Assembly (NCBI GenBank): GCA_963677245.1
Contig: OY781921.1
Location: 868,001-932,000 of the forward strand
DNA length: 64,000 nt
Direction of reading: 5' to 3'
Source: Saccharicrinis sp963677245
GTDB taxonomy: Bacteria > Bacteroidota > Bacteroidia > Bacteroidales > Marinilabiliaceae
Part shown: one piece after another, positions 33,305 to 43,900 of the stretch
How the letters are laid out: each line of letters begins with the position of its first letter
Numbering within the stretch: position 1 is the first letter of the stretch
Position numbers and translations under genes: made by a program
Notes under the pieces: model-generated
Databases searched by the model: none
What the model was told of the DNA's origin: nothing
Seen by the model: only the letters and a program-made list of their open reading frames with translations

Positions 33305-35182
33305 TTAATCTCTCTTTTTCGGCAGAGAAAAGTAAAATTGCGAACCATTACCTACTTCACTGTTTACCCATATCTTACCGGAATGCTTTTCAACAAATTC
33401 CTTACAAAGAACCAAGCCTAAACCTGTTCCTTCTTCATTATCCGTTCCTTTGGAAGAAACTTTTTCTTTAAATAGAAACAATCGATTAATGACTGCTGCA
33501 CTCATTCCTTTTCCAGAATCTGCTACACATATAACGATTTCACTTGCTTTCTCTTTTACGGAAACTGTTATTTTACCCTCTTTATAGGTAAATTTTAAAG
33601 CATTTGTTAAGAGATTTCTAAATATAGTATTAAGCATAGACTGATCTGCGAAAACCATCACATCTGATGGAAGATTCACCTCTAAGTCTACATTCTTTTG
33701 AGCGGCAGCTGGCTTTAAAAGTTCCAGGTTAGCATTAACAACAGAAAGTAATTCAATATTTTCCGGCGCAAATTCCATATGTCCCGATTCATTCCGGGTC
33801 CATTCCAATAAATTGGTTAATAAACCCATTGCATTTTCAGATGCCTGTAAAACGTAATTGGCATACTTTTCCACATTTTTGTCGTTCGTTTCTTTTGCCT
33901 TTGTCAACAGCAATTCACTAAAACCAACTATCGTTGAAAATGGATTTTTTAAATCATGGGCAATAATTGAAAAGAATTTATCCTTCATTTGATTTAACTC
34001 CTGCAATCGAGCCTCGCTATCCCGCAACTTATTTGCTGCTTCTCTTATTGCAGTTATATCCTGATTAATCCCATAAAGTTTAACTGTTTTTCCGTCACAA
34101 TCTTTCAAAATGCCAAATCGCACAGCAATATAGCCTGTCTCTCCATTGGCATAAAGCATTCGGTGTTCTATATGACAAGTATAATTTGGATCTTGCGCGT
34201 GAAATGCAGTATTCGCCTCTTGAAAAACAAGATATCTATCTTCCGGATGCACAAACCTGTTGGCATACTCTTGTGGGGACATGGTATTTGTTCCAACCTC
34301 TTCGGTACTGGTTTTAAATATAGAATAAAATGTATCGTTGAAATGGAATAAGTTTTCTTCCAGATTAAGTTCCCAGGAACCTAAACGAGCAATTTTTAAT
34401 GCTAAATTCAACTTAATTTGATTATCTCGCACCTTCTGTTCTGCATTTTTCTGGTCCGTTATATCTCTGGCTATTCCAATCATAGCAGATACTTTTCCAT
34501 CATTAATTACAGTCGAAGTATTACTCACGTGCCATCTCCAGCTACCATTTTTTAACTTCACTCTATATTCAACACCTGTATACTTTTTGTTATTTTGGTA
34601 ACTATCCGCTACAATCTTCTTTAAGCGATCAATATCATCGGGATGAACCAATGTTTCGAACGAAGCACCTAGTACCTCATTTACTTTATACCCTAATACA
34701 GCTTGCCAGTTTGGAGATACATAGGTAAAAACACCTTCTTTAGATAAAGTATATACAAGGTCATTCGCATACTCAACTATTGACCTAAATCTCTCTTCGC
34801 TGTTTTTAAGTTCCTCTTCTGTTCTTCTTTTCTCTTCATTATCAATAAAAGTGACAACGGTTTTTTTGTTAGAATCTATGAGAGATACAGAAAAAAGTGC
34901 AGAACGTATTTGATTTTGCTTTGTAATATATTTCGATTCATATTTATTGGGAATATTGGGATCCCCTTGAATTCTCCTTCTATTGAATGTTCTTACCCGT
35001 TCCAATTCTTCAACCGGTAATTTATCGAACCAACTTGTCCCCAAAAGCTCTTCTTGAGTATAACCGGTAACTTCACACATCGCCTCATTCACCAACATAA
35101 TATTTGCATTTTCATCAAGCAGTACTATGGCTACAGCGCTGTTTTCAATTATTTCACGATAAAGGTTTTGCTCCCCTGGCAT
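33305..35182 (-). CDS. Multi-PAS sensor histidine kinase
   Basis: 625 aa, without membrane helices, so cytoplasmic. Three PAS/PAC units follow one another (~1-120, ~125-245, ~255-385). The first begins YREIIENSAVAIVLLDENAN and the second FRSIVEYANDLVYTLSKEG. A HisKA domain with H409 (IIAHDLKNPFSTIVGFSE) and an ATPase domain (FRNLLTNALKFT, VADSGKGMS, EEGTGLGLVLCKEF) complete it. It autophosphorylates and passes phosphate to an unlinked response regulator; none is encoded next to it. A perfect -7 box TAATTTTG lies at 35233-35240 on the minus strand. Confidence 0.94.
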   Translation of the reverse strand: MPGEQNLYREIIENSAVAIVLLDENANIMLVNEAMCEVTGYTQEELLGTSWFDKLPVEELERVRTFNRRRIQGDPNIPNKYESKYITKQNQIRSALFSVSLIDSNKKTVVTFIDNEEKRRTEEELKNSEERFRSIVEYANDLVYTLSKEGVFTYVSPNWQAVLGYKVNEVLGASFETLVHPDDIDRLKKIVADSYQNNKKYTGVEYRVKLKNGSWRWHVSNTSTVINDGKVSAMIGIARDITDQKNAEQKVRDNQIKLNLALKIARLGSWELNLEENLFHFNDTFYSIFKTSTEEVGTNTMSPQEYANRFVHPEDRYLVFQEANTAFHAQDPNYTCHIEHRMLYANGETGYIAVRFGILKDCDGKTVKLYGINQDITAIREAANKLRDSEARLQELNQMKDKFFSIIAHDLKNPFSTIVGFSELLLTKAKETNDKNVEKYANYVLQASENAMGLLTNLLEWTRNESGHMEFAPENIELLSVVNANLELLKPAAAQKNVDLEVNLPSDVMVFADQSMLNTIFRNLLTNALKFTYKEGKITVSVKEKASEIVICVADSGKGMSAAVINRLFLFKEKVSSKGTDNEEGTGLGLVLCKEFVEKHSGKIWVNSEVGNGSQFYFSLPKKRD

Positions 35183-35488
35183 ACATTAATTTATTAACTG
35201 GCATTCTCTTTTCTCGAACAGTACTAAATGTACAAAATTATTAAGACTATTTTATCTTAATTGAAAATGTTTCACCAAAGACTTACTTTTCTTTTTATAA
35301 AAAGATCTCTATCTACCTGAACAACATCAACATTCCTTATATTATATCCGATATTTTTCAGAATCCAGTCCTAATCTTTCAAACTCTAACATCTTTCAAA
35401 GGTTAATTTGAATAGCTCACAGAAGAATAGTTCCGGTTGATCCCTTAAAAAAGAAAACCTATTTTTAACCATACTATTTTTGGCATTT
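35183..35488. promoter_or_regulatory. Divergent promoter region, PAS kinase / LytS-type kinase
   Basis: 306 bp without a gene. It holds the minus-strand box TAATTTTG (35233-35240) for the PAS kinase. ATCTTTCAAA is directly repeated at 35374-35383 and 35391-35400. TATTTTTG (35475-35482) on the plus strand fits a -7 box but ends only 6 nt before the LytS-type ATG, which would imply a nearly leaderless mRNA. Confidence 0.4.
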
Positions 35489-36541
35489 ATGAGAAGAAAA
35501 TTACCAATTCGAAAATTAGTAAAGTTAAACCTTTGGTTGTCCATCAATACTGTATTGTTCTTTTTTGTATTGGGATTACTTAATATGGGCTTTGAAAATA
35601 TCGACAAAGCATTAACTAACTTACTATTTGGATTTTATAACTTTATATGTATTTCTTTTGGGAACCTGGGCTTGTTCATCATCTTTAACAGGATGCAGAA
35701 TAAAACACAATCTTTTCTAAGGATCAGATTTTTAACACTAAGCTTTAGCTTATCTGAATTAACCATTTTTTCTACCCCTTTAATTTATATGGCTTTATAT
35801 CAAGATGTAGAAAAGATGAGTTTGCTGACAGGTTTATTACTTAGTGTTATGGGAATTATGATGAACCTATTTGTTTTAATGTTACAACATTACGTAATCA
35901 TTCAGGATGAAAAATTTCATACCGAAATGGAAGTTTCAAAACTAAAAGCAGTCAATTTTGAAACCGCCAATCAGTTATTAAAACAACAAATTCAACCCCA
36001 TTTTTTATTTAATGCTTTAAATATTTTAAAATCGCTTTATAAAACAAATGTCAACGAAGGAGAAAAATACCTCATGCACTTGTCTAATTTTTTACGGGCA
36101 TCTTTATCCAATAATAATATTAAAGTCATTAAAGTAAGTGAAGAAATTAAACTGTGCGAGAACTATATTGATATGCAAAAGATTCGATTTGGTGATGCCT
36201 TACAATTTTCTATTCAACTTTCTGAAGAAACTTTAAGTAGAAAATACATACCATCATTTTCAATACAACCGTTAATTGAAAATGCTATCAAACACAATGA
36301 ATTAACCGACGAACAACCTTTAATTATAACGATTGAACAAATTGATGATTGGATTAAAGTCTCCAATACTTTACGTTTAAAAAGCAGATCTCCGGAATCT
36401 ACTGGCGTTGGCTTAAGTAATCTATCTGAACGATATCAACTTCTTTCCGGCGATGAGTTAAAAATTGAAGAAGATGAACAAACCTTTTCTATTTCCATTA
36501 AACTATTGAATCATAAAATAATAGATACAACAAATAACTAG
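35489..36541 (+). CDS. LytS/YehU-type sensor histidine kinase
   Basis: 350 aa from the ATG at 35489 (MRRKLPIRKLVKLNLW); a TTG three codons upstream is less likely. Four membrane helices fill ~15-140. The His_kinase domain (PF06580) starts with QIQPHFLFNALNILKSLYK, phospho-acceptor H171. The ATPase part includes SIQPLIENAIKHNEL and STGVGLSNLSERYQLL. It works with the LytTR response regulator that begins 2 bp after its stop. The pair probably senses an envelope signal and controls the following outer-membrane protein and RND efflux genes. Confidence 0.94.
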   Translation: MRRKLPIRKLVKLNLWLSINTVLFFFVLGLLNMGFENIDKALTNLLFGFYNFICISFGNLGLFIIFNRMQNKTQSFLRIRFLTLSFSLSELTIFSTPLIYMALYQDVEKMSLLTGLLLSVMGIMMNLFVLMLQHYVIIQDEKFHTEMEVSKLKAVNFETANQLLKQQIQPHFLFNALNILKSLYKTNVNEGEKYLMHLSNFLRASLSNNNIKVIKVSEEIKLCENYIDMQKIRFGDALQFSIQLSEETLSRKYIPSFSIQPLIENAIKHNELTDEQPLIITIEQIDDWIKVSNTLRLKSRSPESTGVGLSNLSERYQLLSGDELKIEEDEQTFSISIKLLNHKIIDTTNN

Positions 36542-36542
36542 T

Positions 36543-37304
36543 ATGAATATTGCCATTATTGAAGATGAGAAGATAACAGCGGCTGATTTGGCGCAAACCA
36601 TACAATCGGTAGCTCCGGACAGTAATATCATAGCCATATTAAGCTCGGTTAAAGCTGCCGTAAATTATTTTGAAAATGAAACCATGCCTGATCTTATTTT
36701 TAGTGATATTCAATTAGGAGATGGATTGAGTTTCGATATATTTAAACAGGTAAGCATTAATGTACCGGTTATATTTTGTACTGCTTTTGATGAATATGCT
36801 CTCGAAGCTTTTAAAACCAATAGTATCGATTATATCCTTAAACCTTTCAGCTCAGATGAAGTATCGGAAGCTATTGAAAAATACAAGGACTTAAAGAAAG
36901 TGTTTTCTAAGGGTGAGCAAAATTATGATGATATTATCAATGCTTTACTTCATAAAAAGGAAAGCACTAATACCAGTTCTCTTTTAGTTCATTATAAAGA
37001 TAAAATACTTCCTATTAAACTAGACAATGTTGCTTTGTTCTATATTGATGCTGAAATTGTTTCGCTTATTACGTTGGATGGACATAAGTATAACCTAAGC
37101 AAGACTCTTGATGAATTAAGTAAGATAGCAGGAGATAACTTTTATCGGGTAAACCGACAATGTATTTTAAATAGAAAAGCCGTTGTGGATATATCTCATT
37201 ATTTTTCAGGAAAGTTATCGATTAATATATCTGTTCCTTATCACGAAAAAATATTAGTAAGCAAGGCTAAGAGAACCCAATTTCTTAACTGGATGGAACA
37301 GTAA
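36543..37304 (+). CDS. LytTR-family response regulator
   Basis: 253 aa. Receiver domain (~1-120) with acceptor D55 in LIFSDIQLGDG, conserved Lys in SIDYILKPFSSDE and Thr/Phe-type switch in VPVIFCTAFDEYA. The LytTR DNA-binding domain (~145-250) has the usual NFYRVNRQCILNRKAVVDI segment. It is paired with the LytS-type kinase, 1 nt between stop and start, and is followed after 55 bp by an outer-membrane protein gene. Confidence 0.95.
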   Translation: MNIAIIEDEKITAADLAQTIQSVAPDSNIIAILSSVKAAVNYFENETMPDLIFSDIQLGDGLSFDIFKQVSINVPVIFCTAFDEYALEAFKTNSIDYILKPFSSDEVSEAIEKYKDLKKVFSKGEQNYDDIINALLHKKESTNTSSLLVHYKDKILPIKLDNVALFYIDAEIVSLITLDGHKYNLSKTLDELSKIAGDNFYRVNRQCILNRKAVVDISHYFSGKLSINISVPYHEKILVSKAKRTQFLNWMEQ

Positions 37305-37359
37305 ACCTGACTTCTCTTTTTCAATCATTATTCAATAAAAAAAGTAATTACTACGTAAT

Positions 37360-38286
37360 ATGAGTTCATACAAGCTTATAACGATATTCATTTGTCTTGT
37401 TTTTAATAGCATAATAATCTCTGGACAGACAAATGAAAAAAATTCATATAGCCGTCTGGTTAAATTTCCTGTGTTTAATATGAATTACAGAACATACTCA
37501 AACGCTAAAGTCGATGTAAAAAATATGAATCCTCATTACAAAGTGGATGAATATAATACCGCATTTCAACTCGCTGTACCTTTAAAGAAAAAGAAAACCT
37601 ATTTGTACAATAGTATAGCCTATTCTTACAGTAAATATTCTTCGGATATAAACTACTTATCCAATGATTCACACAAATTTTACACTGTAAACTTTAATAT
37701 TGGTTTAATAAAAGTTCTCCCTAAAAACTGGCTTCTTTCCACCAATTTTATTCCAAAAATTTCCTCCGACTTTAAAGAGAAATTACATTCCGATGACTTT
37801 ACGTATAACGTATCTATGCTAGCTCAAAAAAGGACGAATGAGAAAGTAGAATATGGTTTTGGTATAAGCTATAGTTCATATGTTTCTATCACTGAAGGTC
37901 CATTTATTAGCCCTTTGTTTCAACTCACCTACAAGAGTAACAAGCATATTCTACAAATGATATTACCATCCCACATTAACTATTCTTATGATCTAAACAC
38001 CAAAACAACAGTTGGTATGAACATAGCTGTAAGTGGGAATATAAGTAATACTTTGATGCGATCTAATTATTCACCTCAATTAGAAATGAATCGTATTTCT
38101 GAGGCAGGAGTTTCTATAGGTCCGGAATTTCAAAAGAAAATATGGGGTGATTTTTATTTTAACGCCAATGCTGGTATTACCGTTGGAAACCGTCTGCTAT
38201 TTCAGGACAATCAGTTAAAAACGGAAGTAGATGTAAATGTTCACCAACGCTTTTACCTGGGCTTAGGTATTGTTTTGTTGAAGTAA
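37360..38286 (+). CDS. Outer-membrane beta-barrel protein (DUF6268-like)
   Basis: 308 aa with a signal peptide (MSSYKLITIFICLVFNSIIISGQ). The mature protein is rich in alternating aromatic strands (YLYNSIAYSYSKYSS, VEYGFGISYSSYVSI, FYFNANAGITVGNRLLF) and ends in a hydrophobic strand (FYLGLGIVLLK), the pattern of an outer-membrane barrel. It resembles DUF6268 barrels often found beside LytS/LytTR pairs and RND pumps in Bacteroidetes. It lies between the regulator pair and the TolC gene, so it may be co-regulated. Function unknown. Confidence 0.75.
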   Translation: MSSYKLITIFICLVFNSIIISGQTNEKNSYSRLVKFPVFNMNYRTYSNAKVDVKNMNPHYKVDEYNTAFQLAVPLKKKKTYLYNSIAYSYSKYSSDINYLSNDSHKFYTVNFNIGLIKVLPKNWLLSTNFIPKISSDFKEKLHSDDFTYNVSMLAQKRTNEKVEYGFGISYSSYVSITEGPFISPLFQLTYKSNKHILQMILPSHINYSYDLNTKTTVGMNIAVSGNISNTLMRSNYSPQLEMNRISEAGVSIGPEFQKKIWGDFYFNANAGITVGNRLLFQDNQLKTEVDVNVHQRFYLGLGIVLLK

Positions 38287-38441
38287 ATACGATTATCAAT
38301 TGCCGATTTCGTTCACCTTTCATATTCAATGCTTCCCCTCCTATTTTGACTGCCTGACTTAACTTTTATAAATAATACGCTCCACTTCTTTCATTTTTGT
38401 ATTCGATAATAAATAATCAAATTCAAAAACAGGAAGACACA

Positions 38442-39848
38442 ATGGAGAAATTAAGTAAAGATTATTCTTCCAACATTAAATTTAACAGGAATAACACTGG
38501 CACAGCTTTTAAACTAATTAAGCATGCCATTTTATTTTTCCTGTTTTTATTTTTTATGGGAGCCTCCTCAAATGCTCAACAGAGTTTACAAGATCTCATT
38601 AATTATGCACTGGAGCACAGTCATGATATTAAGAAAGCAGCATTACAGCAAGATGAAGCACATTACAAATACCGAGAAACATTAGGTCAGGCATTACCGC
38701 AAATAGAAGGTTCCGGTAGTTATACAAAAATGGGACTGGGCGATCTTTCGGAATTGGCTGGTATTGCAGCAATGCTTCCTGAAGACCAGGCTCCGGCAGT
38801 AGAACAGATGTTAGGTGGACTTGATAACTTGTACTCTACATCATTAGGCGTACAAATTACCCAGGTAATTTATAGTCGAGCGTTATGGGTTGGTTTGGAT
38901 TTGACTAAAAAAACAAAACAATTATACGACATCTTAAAACAACAAAGCGACGAAGAATTAATTTCGGAAGTAGCTTCAAATTATTTTCAGGCAGGTTCTT
39001 TAATGATGCAATTTGAAACATTAAAAAAATCAAAAGAGAATCTTGAAAACCTATTTAGAGTTGTTGAACTTTCTTATCAAAATGATATGGTAACCGAAAC
39101 TGAAATGAACCGGGTAAAAGTTTCCATGATCAATTTAGAGAGCAGTCTAAAAACGGTTGAAAACGCCATTGGCATTCAAAAGAATTACTTGAGAGCACTG
39201 GCTGGTATGGAAGCTGATGCTGCTATTACTATCGATACAGCATCTATTGTTAATGCATTTAAACTACGCAAAGAAACTGGTTTTGATTTAGGGAATGTAT
39301 CGGCATACAAAGCCTTAATGATGCAAGATGAACTATATGCCGGTCAGGTAAAATCTGCCCAAGCTGAATACTTTCCAACATTGGCTGCTTTTGCTCAACT
39401 TGACTACTCCTCATATGGAACAGAAGCAAGTCCTGATAATTTTAGAAATATGAATACCATTGGATTGAATTTATCTATTCCAATTTTTACTTCCGGAAGC
39501 AATTATGCAAAAGTCAAGCAAAAGAAATTACAACGTGCCCAATTGCAAGAAGATATCGAAAAGAATAAGCAACTATTGAGTATTGAATATTCAAGCGCTG
39601 TTTCTGATTATCAAACAGCAGCATCTCTTCTTCTTGTGCAAAAAGACAACCGAGACTTAGCACAGAAAGTGTATAATCAAACATTAATGCAATATGAAGA
39701 AGGAATGGCTTCTTTAGCTGACTTGCTAAACGTAAATAATGATTTTCTGCAAGCTGATAATAGCTACAATCAACAACTGCTAAAATGCAAAACTGCTGAG
39801 GTACGCATGCTGAAAGCATCAGGAAATATTAAAAGTTTAACAGAATAA
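38442..39848 (+). CDS. TolC-family outer-membrane efflux protein
   Basis: 468 aa from the ATG at 38442, which follows CAGGAAGA; the open frame extends 15 codons further upstream without a signal. An unusual ~25-residue polar leader precedes the signal peptide (FLFLFFMGASSNAQQ). The two TolC repeats are visible, with long amphipathic helices (~50-240 and ~270-460) and the repeats' typical SLGVQITQVIYSRALW and NLSIPIFTSGSNYAKVKQKKL strands. It forms the outer-membrane channel of the tripartite pump encoded next. Stop and next ATG are 27 bp apart. Confidence 0.93.
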   Translation: MEKLSKDYSSNIKFNRNNTGTAFKLIKHAILFFLFLFFMGASSNAQQSLQDLINYALEHSHDIKKAALQQDEAHYKYRETLGQALPQIEGSGSYTKMGLGDLSELAGIAAMLPEDQAPAVEQMLGGLDNLYSTSLGVQITQVIYSRALWVGLDLTKKTKQLYDILKQQSDEELISEVASNYFQAGSLMMQFETLKKSKENLENLFRVVELSYQNDMVTETEMNRVKVSMINLESSLKTVENAIGIQKNYLRALAGMEADAAITIDTASIVNAFKLRKETGFDLGNVSAYKALMMQDELYAGQVKSAQAEYFPTLAAFAQLDYSSYGTEASPDNFRNMNTIGLNLSIPIFTSGSNYAKVKQKKLQRAQLQEDIEKNKQLLSIEYSSAVSDYQTAASLLLVQKDNRDLAQKVYNQTLMQYEEGMASLADLLNVNNDFLQADNSYNQQLLKCKTAEVRMLKASGNIKSLTE

Positions 39849-39875
39849 ATAAGGGTAAAAGAAAAATATAAGATC

Positions 39876-40940
39876 ATGAAAAAAACAATGATAAGAATAA
39901 TAATTGCTGTGATTGCGGTGGTGCTTGTGGGATTAATGGTAATGCAATTACGCAAAAACAAATCTGAAGTAGAATACAACGTAGCCTTTGCGCAACAAAC
40001 TGTTCAAAAAATACCTGTAACGGTAGAAAAAGCCAGCAGAGGTATATTGGATGAAAACCTGAAAGTAACCGGTGTTTTAGAAGCTGCTCAATCGGTTATG
40101 GTAATGTCTGAAACACAAGGTAAAATAATAAGTATTTATAAAGAAAAAGGAGATAAAGTCCGTAAAGGTGATGTGATTGTAAAAGTGGATGATGAAGTTA
40201 TTGCCGCTAATGTACTAACTGCTGAAGCCAACTACGAACAATATCAAAAAGATGTAGAACGTTTAAAGCGTTTATCGAAAGAAAATGCGGTTACAAAACG
40301 CGATTTAGAACAAACTCAAATTGGTTTAAAGAAAGCAAAAGCTGATTTAATCAATGCACAAAAAGCACTTAGCAACACTGCTATTAAAGCTCCTATTTCA
40401 GGGTATATCAATAACGATTTTCTTTCAGTTGGACAGTTGTTAGGTGGAGGTGGTCAGGTTTGTGAAATTGTAGACAACAGCTCATTAATTGTTAATGTAA
40501 GCGTAAGCGAAAAGCAAGCTTATAAAGTATTTAAAGGTAAAGAAGTTAACGTTTATATTTCTGTATTCCCTGATAAAGTATTCACCGGTATTGTAAGTGC
40601 TGTTGCTGAGAAAGCAGGTGACGGTTTTAAATTTAATGTAGAAGTTGAATTAGAAAATAACATGAAACCTTCATTAAAATCCGGATTATATGCAGAAGTT
40701 GAAATTCCGGTTACCAATGAGGAGAACATCTTAATCAGTAAATCTGCCATTATCGGAAGCATGGAGAAACCTGAGATTTTCGTTGTCGAAAACAACAAGG
40801 CTATTAAGCGAGAACTTATCGTTGGTCAGGGAGACAACAATAAAATTGAAGTCCTTAGAGGTCTTTCCGGTAAGGAGCAAATCATTGTGAGTGGTCAGTT
40901 AAATTTAACTGAAGGTGACGAAGTGACTGTTGTGAACTAA
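39876..40940 (+). CDS. RND efflux periplasmic adaptor subunit (HlyD/AcrA family)
   Basis: 354 aa. One N-terminal membrane helix (MIRIIIAVIAVVLVGLMVM), then a lipoyl half (VMSETQGKIISIYKEKGDKVRKGDVIVKVDD), a helical hairpin (~110-165, YEQYQKDVERLKRLSKENAV), the second lipoyl half (NTAIKAPISGYINND) and beta-barrel/membrane-proximal domains. It links the inner-membrane pump to TolC. The length is typical. It starts 27 bp after tolC and ends 19 bp before the permease ATG. Confidence 0.95.
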   Translation: MKKTMIRIIIAVIAVVLVGLMVMQLRKNKSEVEYNVAFAQQTVQKIPVTVEKASRGILDENLKVTGVLEAAQSVMVMSETQGKIISIYKEKGDKVRKGDVIVKVDDEVIAANVLTAEANYEQYQKDVERLKRLSKENAVTKRDLEQTQIGLKKAKADLINAQKALSNTAIKAPISGYINNDFLSVGQLLGGGGQVCEIVDNSSLIVNVSVSEKQAYKVFKGKEVNVYISVFPDKVFTGIVSAVAEKAGDGFKFNVEVELENNMKPSLKSGLYAEVEIPVTNEENILISKSAIIGSMEKPEIFVVENNKAIKRELIVGQGDNNKIEVLRGLSGKEQIIVSGQLNLTEGDEVTVVN

Positions 40941-40959
40941 TTTGTCAAGGAGGTTTAAT

Positions 40960-43900
40960 ATGAAGATTTCAGATATATCAGTAAAACGGACCACTATTCC
41001 CGTAGTGTTGTTTACCATTCTTGCCTTGGCAGGTATTTTTAGCTATTCTTTACTGAATAAAGAGCTAACACCCAACATGGAAGTACCGGTAAACGTAGTT
41101 TCAACCATTTATCCGGGAGCGGCTCCTTCGGAAGTGGAAAGCTCAGTAACCAAGAAAATTGAAGAAGCAGTTTCTGCTTTAGAAGGTATCGATAAAGTTA
41201 CTTCTCAATCATTTGAAAGTGTTTCTATTGTAACCATTGAGTATAACGATGGTATTGATCCCGATCTTTCGTTACAGGAATGCGAACGAAAAGTAAATGC
41301 TATTCTTCAGGATTTACCTGAACAATGTGAGGATCCTCAATACATGAAGTTTGATGTTAACAGCTTCCCAATTATGAATATTGCTGCTAATGCCGATATT
41401 CCTGATAAGAAGTTTTATGACCTTGTTGATAAGGAAATAAAAACAAAGCTGGGGCAAGTAAAAGGTGTGGCTAAAGTTGAACTAATTGGAGGTAGCCAGC
41501 GTCAGATTGAAATTAAGATTGATGCACAGAAGCTAGAGCAAAATAACATTTCGTTGATGCAAGTACAACAAATGATTAGTTCTTCGAACATCGATTTTCC
41601 TACTGGAAGTGTTAAAAGTGACAATGCCAAACATATTGTTCGTTTATCAGGTAAATTTCAAAACCTGGATGAAATACGTGATTTAATCATCGGAGCATCA
41701 AGATCTGGAAACATTGTTCACTTAAGCGATGTAGCTTCTGTTGTAGACGGTACAAAAAAGGCCTCAATGATGGCTCGTATGAATGGAATGCCTACTATTG
41801 GTATTAATATTCAAAAGCAAAAAGAGGGAAATGCGGTTGATATCAGTAAAGATGTTCAAACAATTTTAGCTGAGTTTGAAAAAGATTATGAAGCTCAAAA
41901 TCTTAAATTCACAATCGCTACAGATACATCTGTATTTACAGATGAGGCTATCGATAGCGTAATGATGGACTTAATATTTGCTATTATCCTGGTTTCGGTA
42001 ACTATGCTATTATTCTTGCATACCTTCCGTAACCTGATTTTTATTTTAATATCCATACCGACTTCTGTTGTTTCAACATTTTTGTTTTTCTACTTATTTG
42101 GTTTTTCATTAAACCTGTTAACCTTATTGGCTCTTTCAATTGTAATTGGTTCAATTGTAGATGATGCCATTGTGGTATTAGAGAATATCTACCGCCACCT
42201 GGAAATGGGAAAGTCAAGAATCAAAGCTTCACTTGATGCAACCAAAGAAATTGGTTTAACCGTAATCTCAATTACACTTGTGTTGATTGCTGTTTTTTTA
42301 CCGGTAGGTTTAACTGATGATATGACAGGGCAGCTGCTTCGTTCTTTCTCATTAACCATTGTAGTATCTATCCTCATCAGTTTGCTCGTATCATTTACTT
42401 TAGTTCCACTCTTAACATCCCGATTCGGAAAACTAAAAGTTTGGAACAAAAAGAGCAAGTTCGATCAATTCCTTCAAGGTTTTGAACGTATTATTACAGC
42501 CACAGAAAAAGGCCTAATGTCTATCCTGGATATTGTTTTAAAATATAGAAAAACGAGTATTGCTATTTGTGCGGTTATGTTATTTGGTTCCTTTTACCTG
42601 ATAGGTGGCGGGTTTATTCAGACTGAGTTTATGGATGCAGGTGACCGTGGTGAATTTGTAATGGTAATGGAATTGGAAAAATCAAGTACACTTGAAAAAA
42701 CCAATGCCATGTGTTCAAAGGTTGAAGCTGAGATGAGAAAGCATCCGGAAGTAAAAAACATCTACACCAAAGTAGGTTCCAGAGGAAACGGCCTTTCTAC
42801 AGTTGAAACACCTTATGCAGCTGAGTTTATTGTAAAACTTGTTGATAAGAAAGATCGTGCCATGAACACAAATCTGTTTTCAATTCAGATGAGAAACTCA
42901 TTAGGAGCCATGTTTGCAGGTCCGTCATTTAGTATTTCTCAAATCAGTATGTTAGGAACTACCAGTACTCCTCTAGAAATATATGTTAGAAGTATAGATC
43001 TTGAACAAGCAGAGGATTATAGTGAAACTATTACTGATATTTTAAGAAATATGGGTGGTACCGGAGATATTGAATCTTCTGTAGAAGGTGGAAATAAAGA
43101 ATATGTAGTAAACTTCAACCGTGAAAAGTTAGCTAAAATGGGCTTAACTATTGGAGAAATAGGTGCTCAAATGTATTTGGCTTACGAAGGTAATCGCGAT
43201 TACAAATACAAAGATGGAAATAACGAATACGATATTTATATATCACTGGATGAATTCGACAAAGAAAACAAGGAAGATATTGAGAACATCTCATTTATGA
43301 ATCGTGCAGGACAATTGGTAAGGTTATCTCAGGTTGCGGATATTGTGGAGCAGGAAAGTCCATCAGGATTAATGCGTTTTAATAAGATTCCTGCCGTAAA
43401 AATTACAGGAAATGTTATTGGTAAAACAGTTGGTACAGTTGGTGCAGAATTAAAGGAAAAACTTGAGCAGGCCAATAAACCATCCGGAGTTGATGTTATT
43501 TATGCAGGAGAAATGGAACGTGCTTCGGAATCAGGTACCAGCTTATTAATTGCTCTTTTAGCCTCTATCATCTTTATGTACCTTATTATGGTTGGGTTAT
43601 ACGACAGTTATGTGTATCCATTGGTGGTAATGTTATCCTTGCCATTGAGTTTAATAGGTGCATTTTTAGCTTTAGCTCTGGCCGGAAAAAGTTTAAGTAT
43701 GTTCTCCATTATGGGTATCATTATGCTTATGGGGCTTGTTGCCAAAAATGCTATTCTGGTAGTAGATTTTGCCAACGAATTACAAAGCGAAGGTAAAAAG
43801 GCGTTTGATGCGATTAAAGAAGCGACTGCTGTACGTTATCGTCCTATTTTGATGACTAACCTATCACTAATTGTAGGCTTACTACCATTAGCTTTAGCTT

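Noticed and set aside
33247..33471. 74-codon plus-strand frame opposite the end of the PAS kinase
   Set aside because: It overlaps the conserved ATPase domain coding sequence antisense and has no protein-like pattern.
40942..40959. TTG start for the RND permease
   Set aside because: These codons contain the Shine-Dalgarno AAGGAGG that serves the ATG at 40960.
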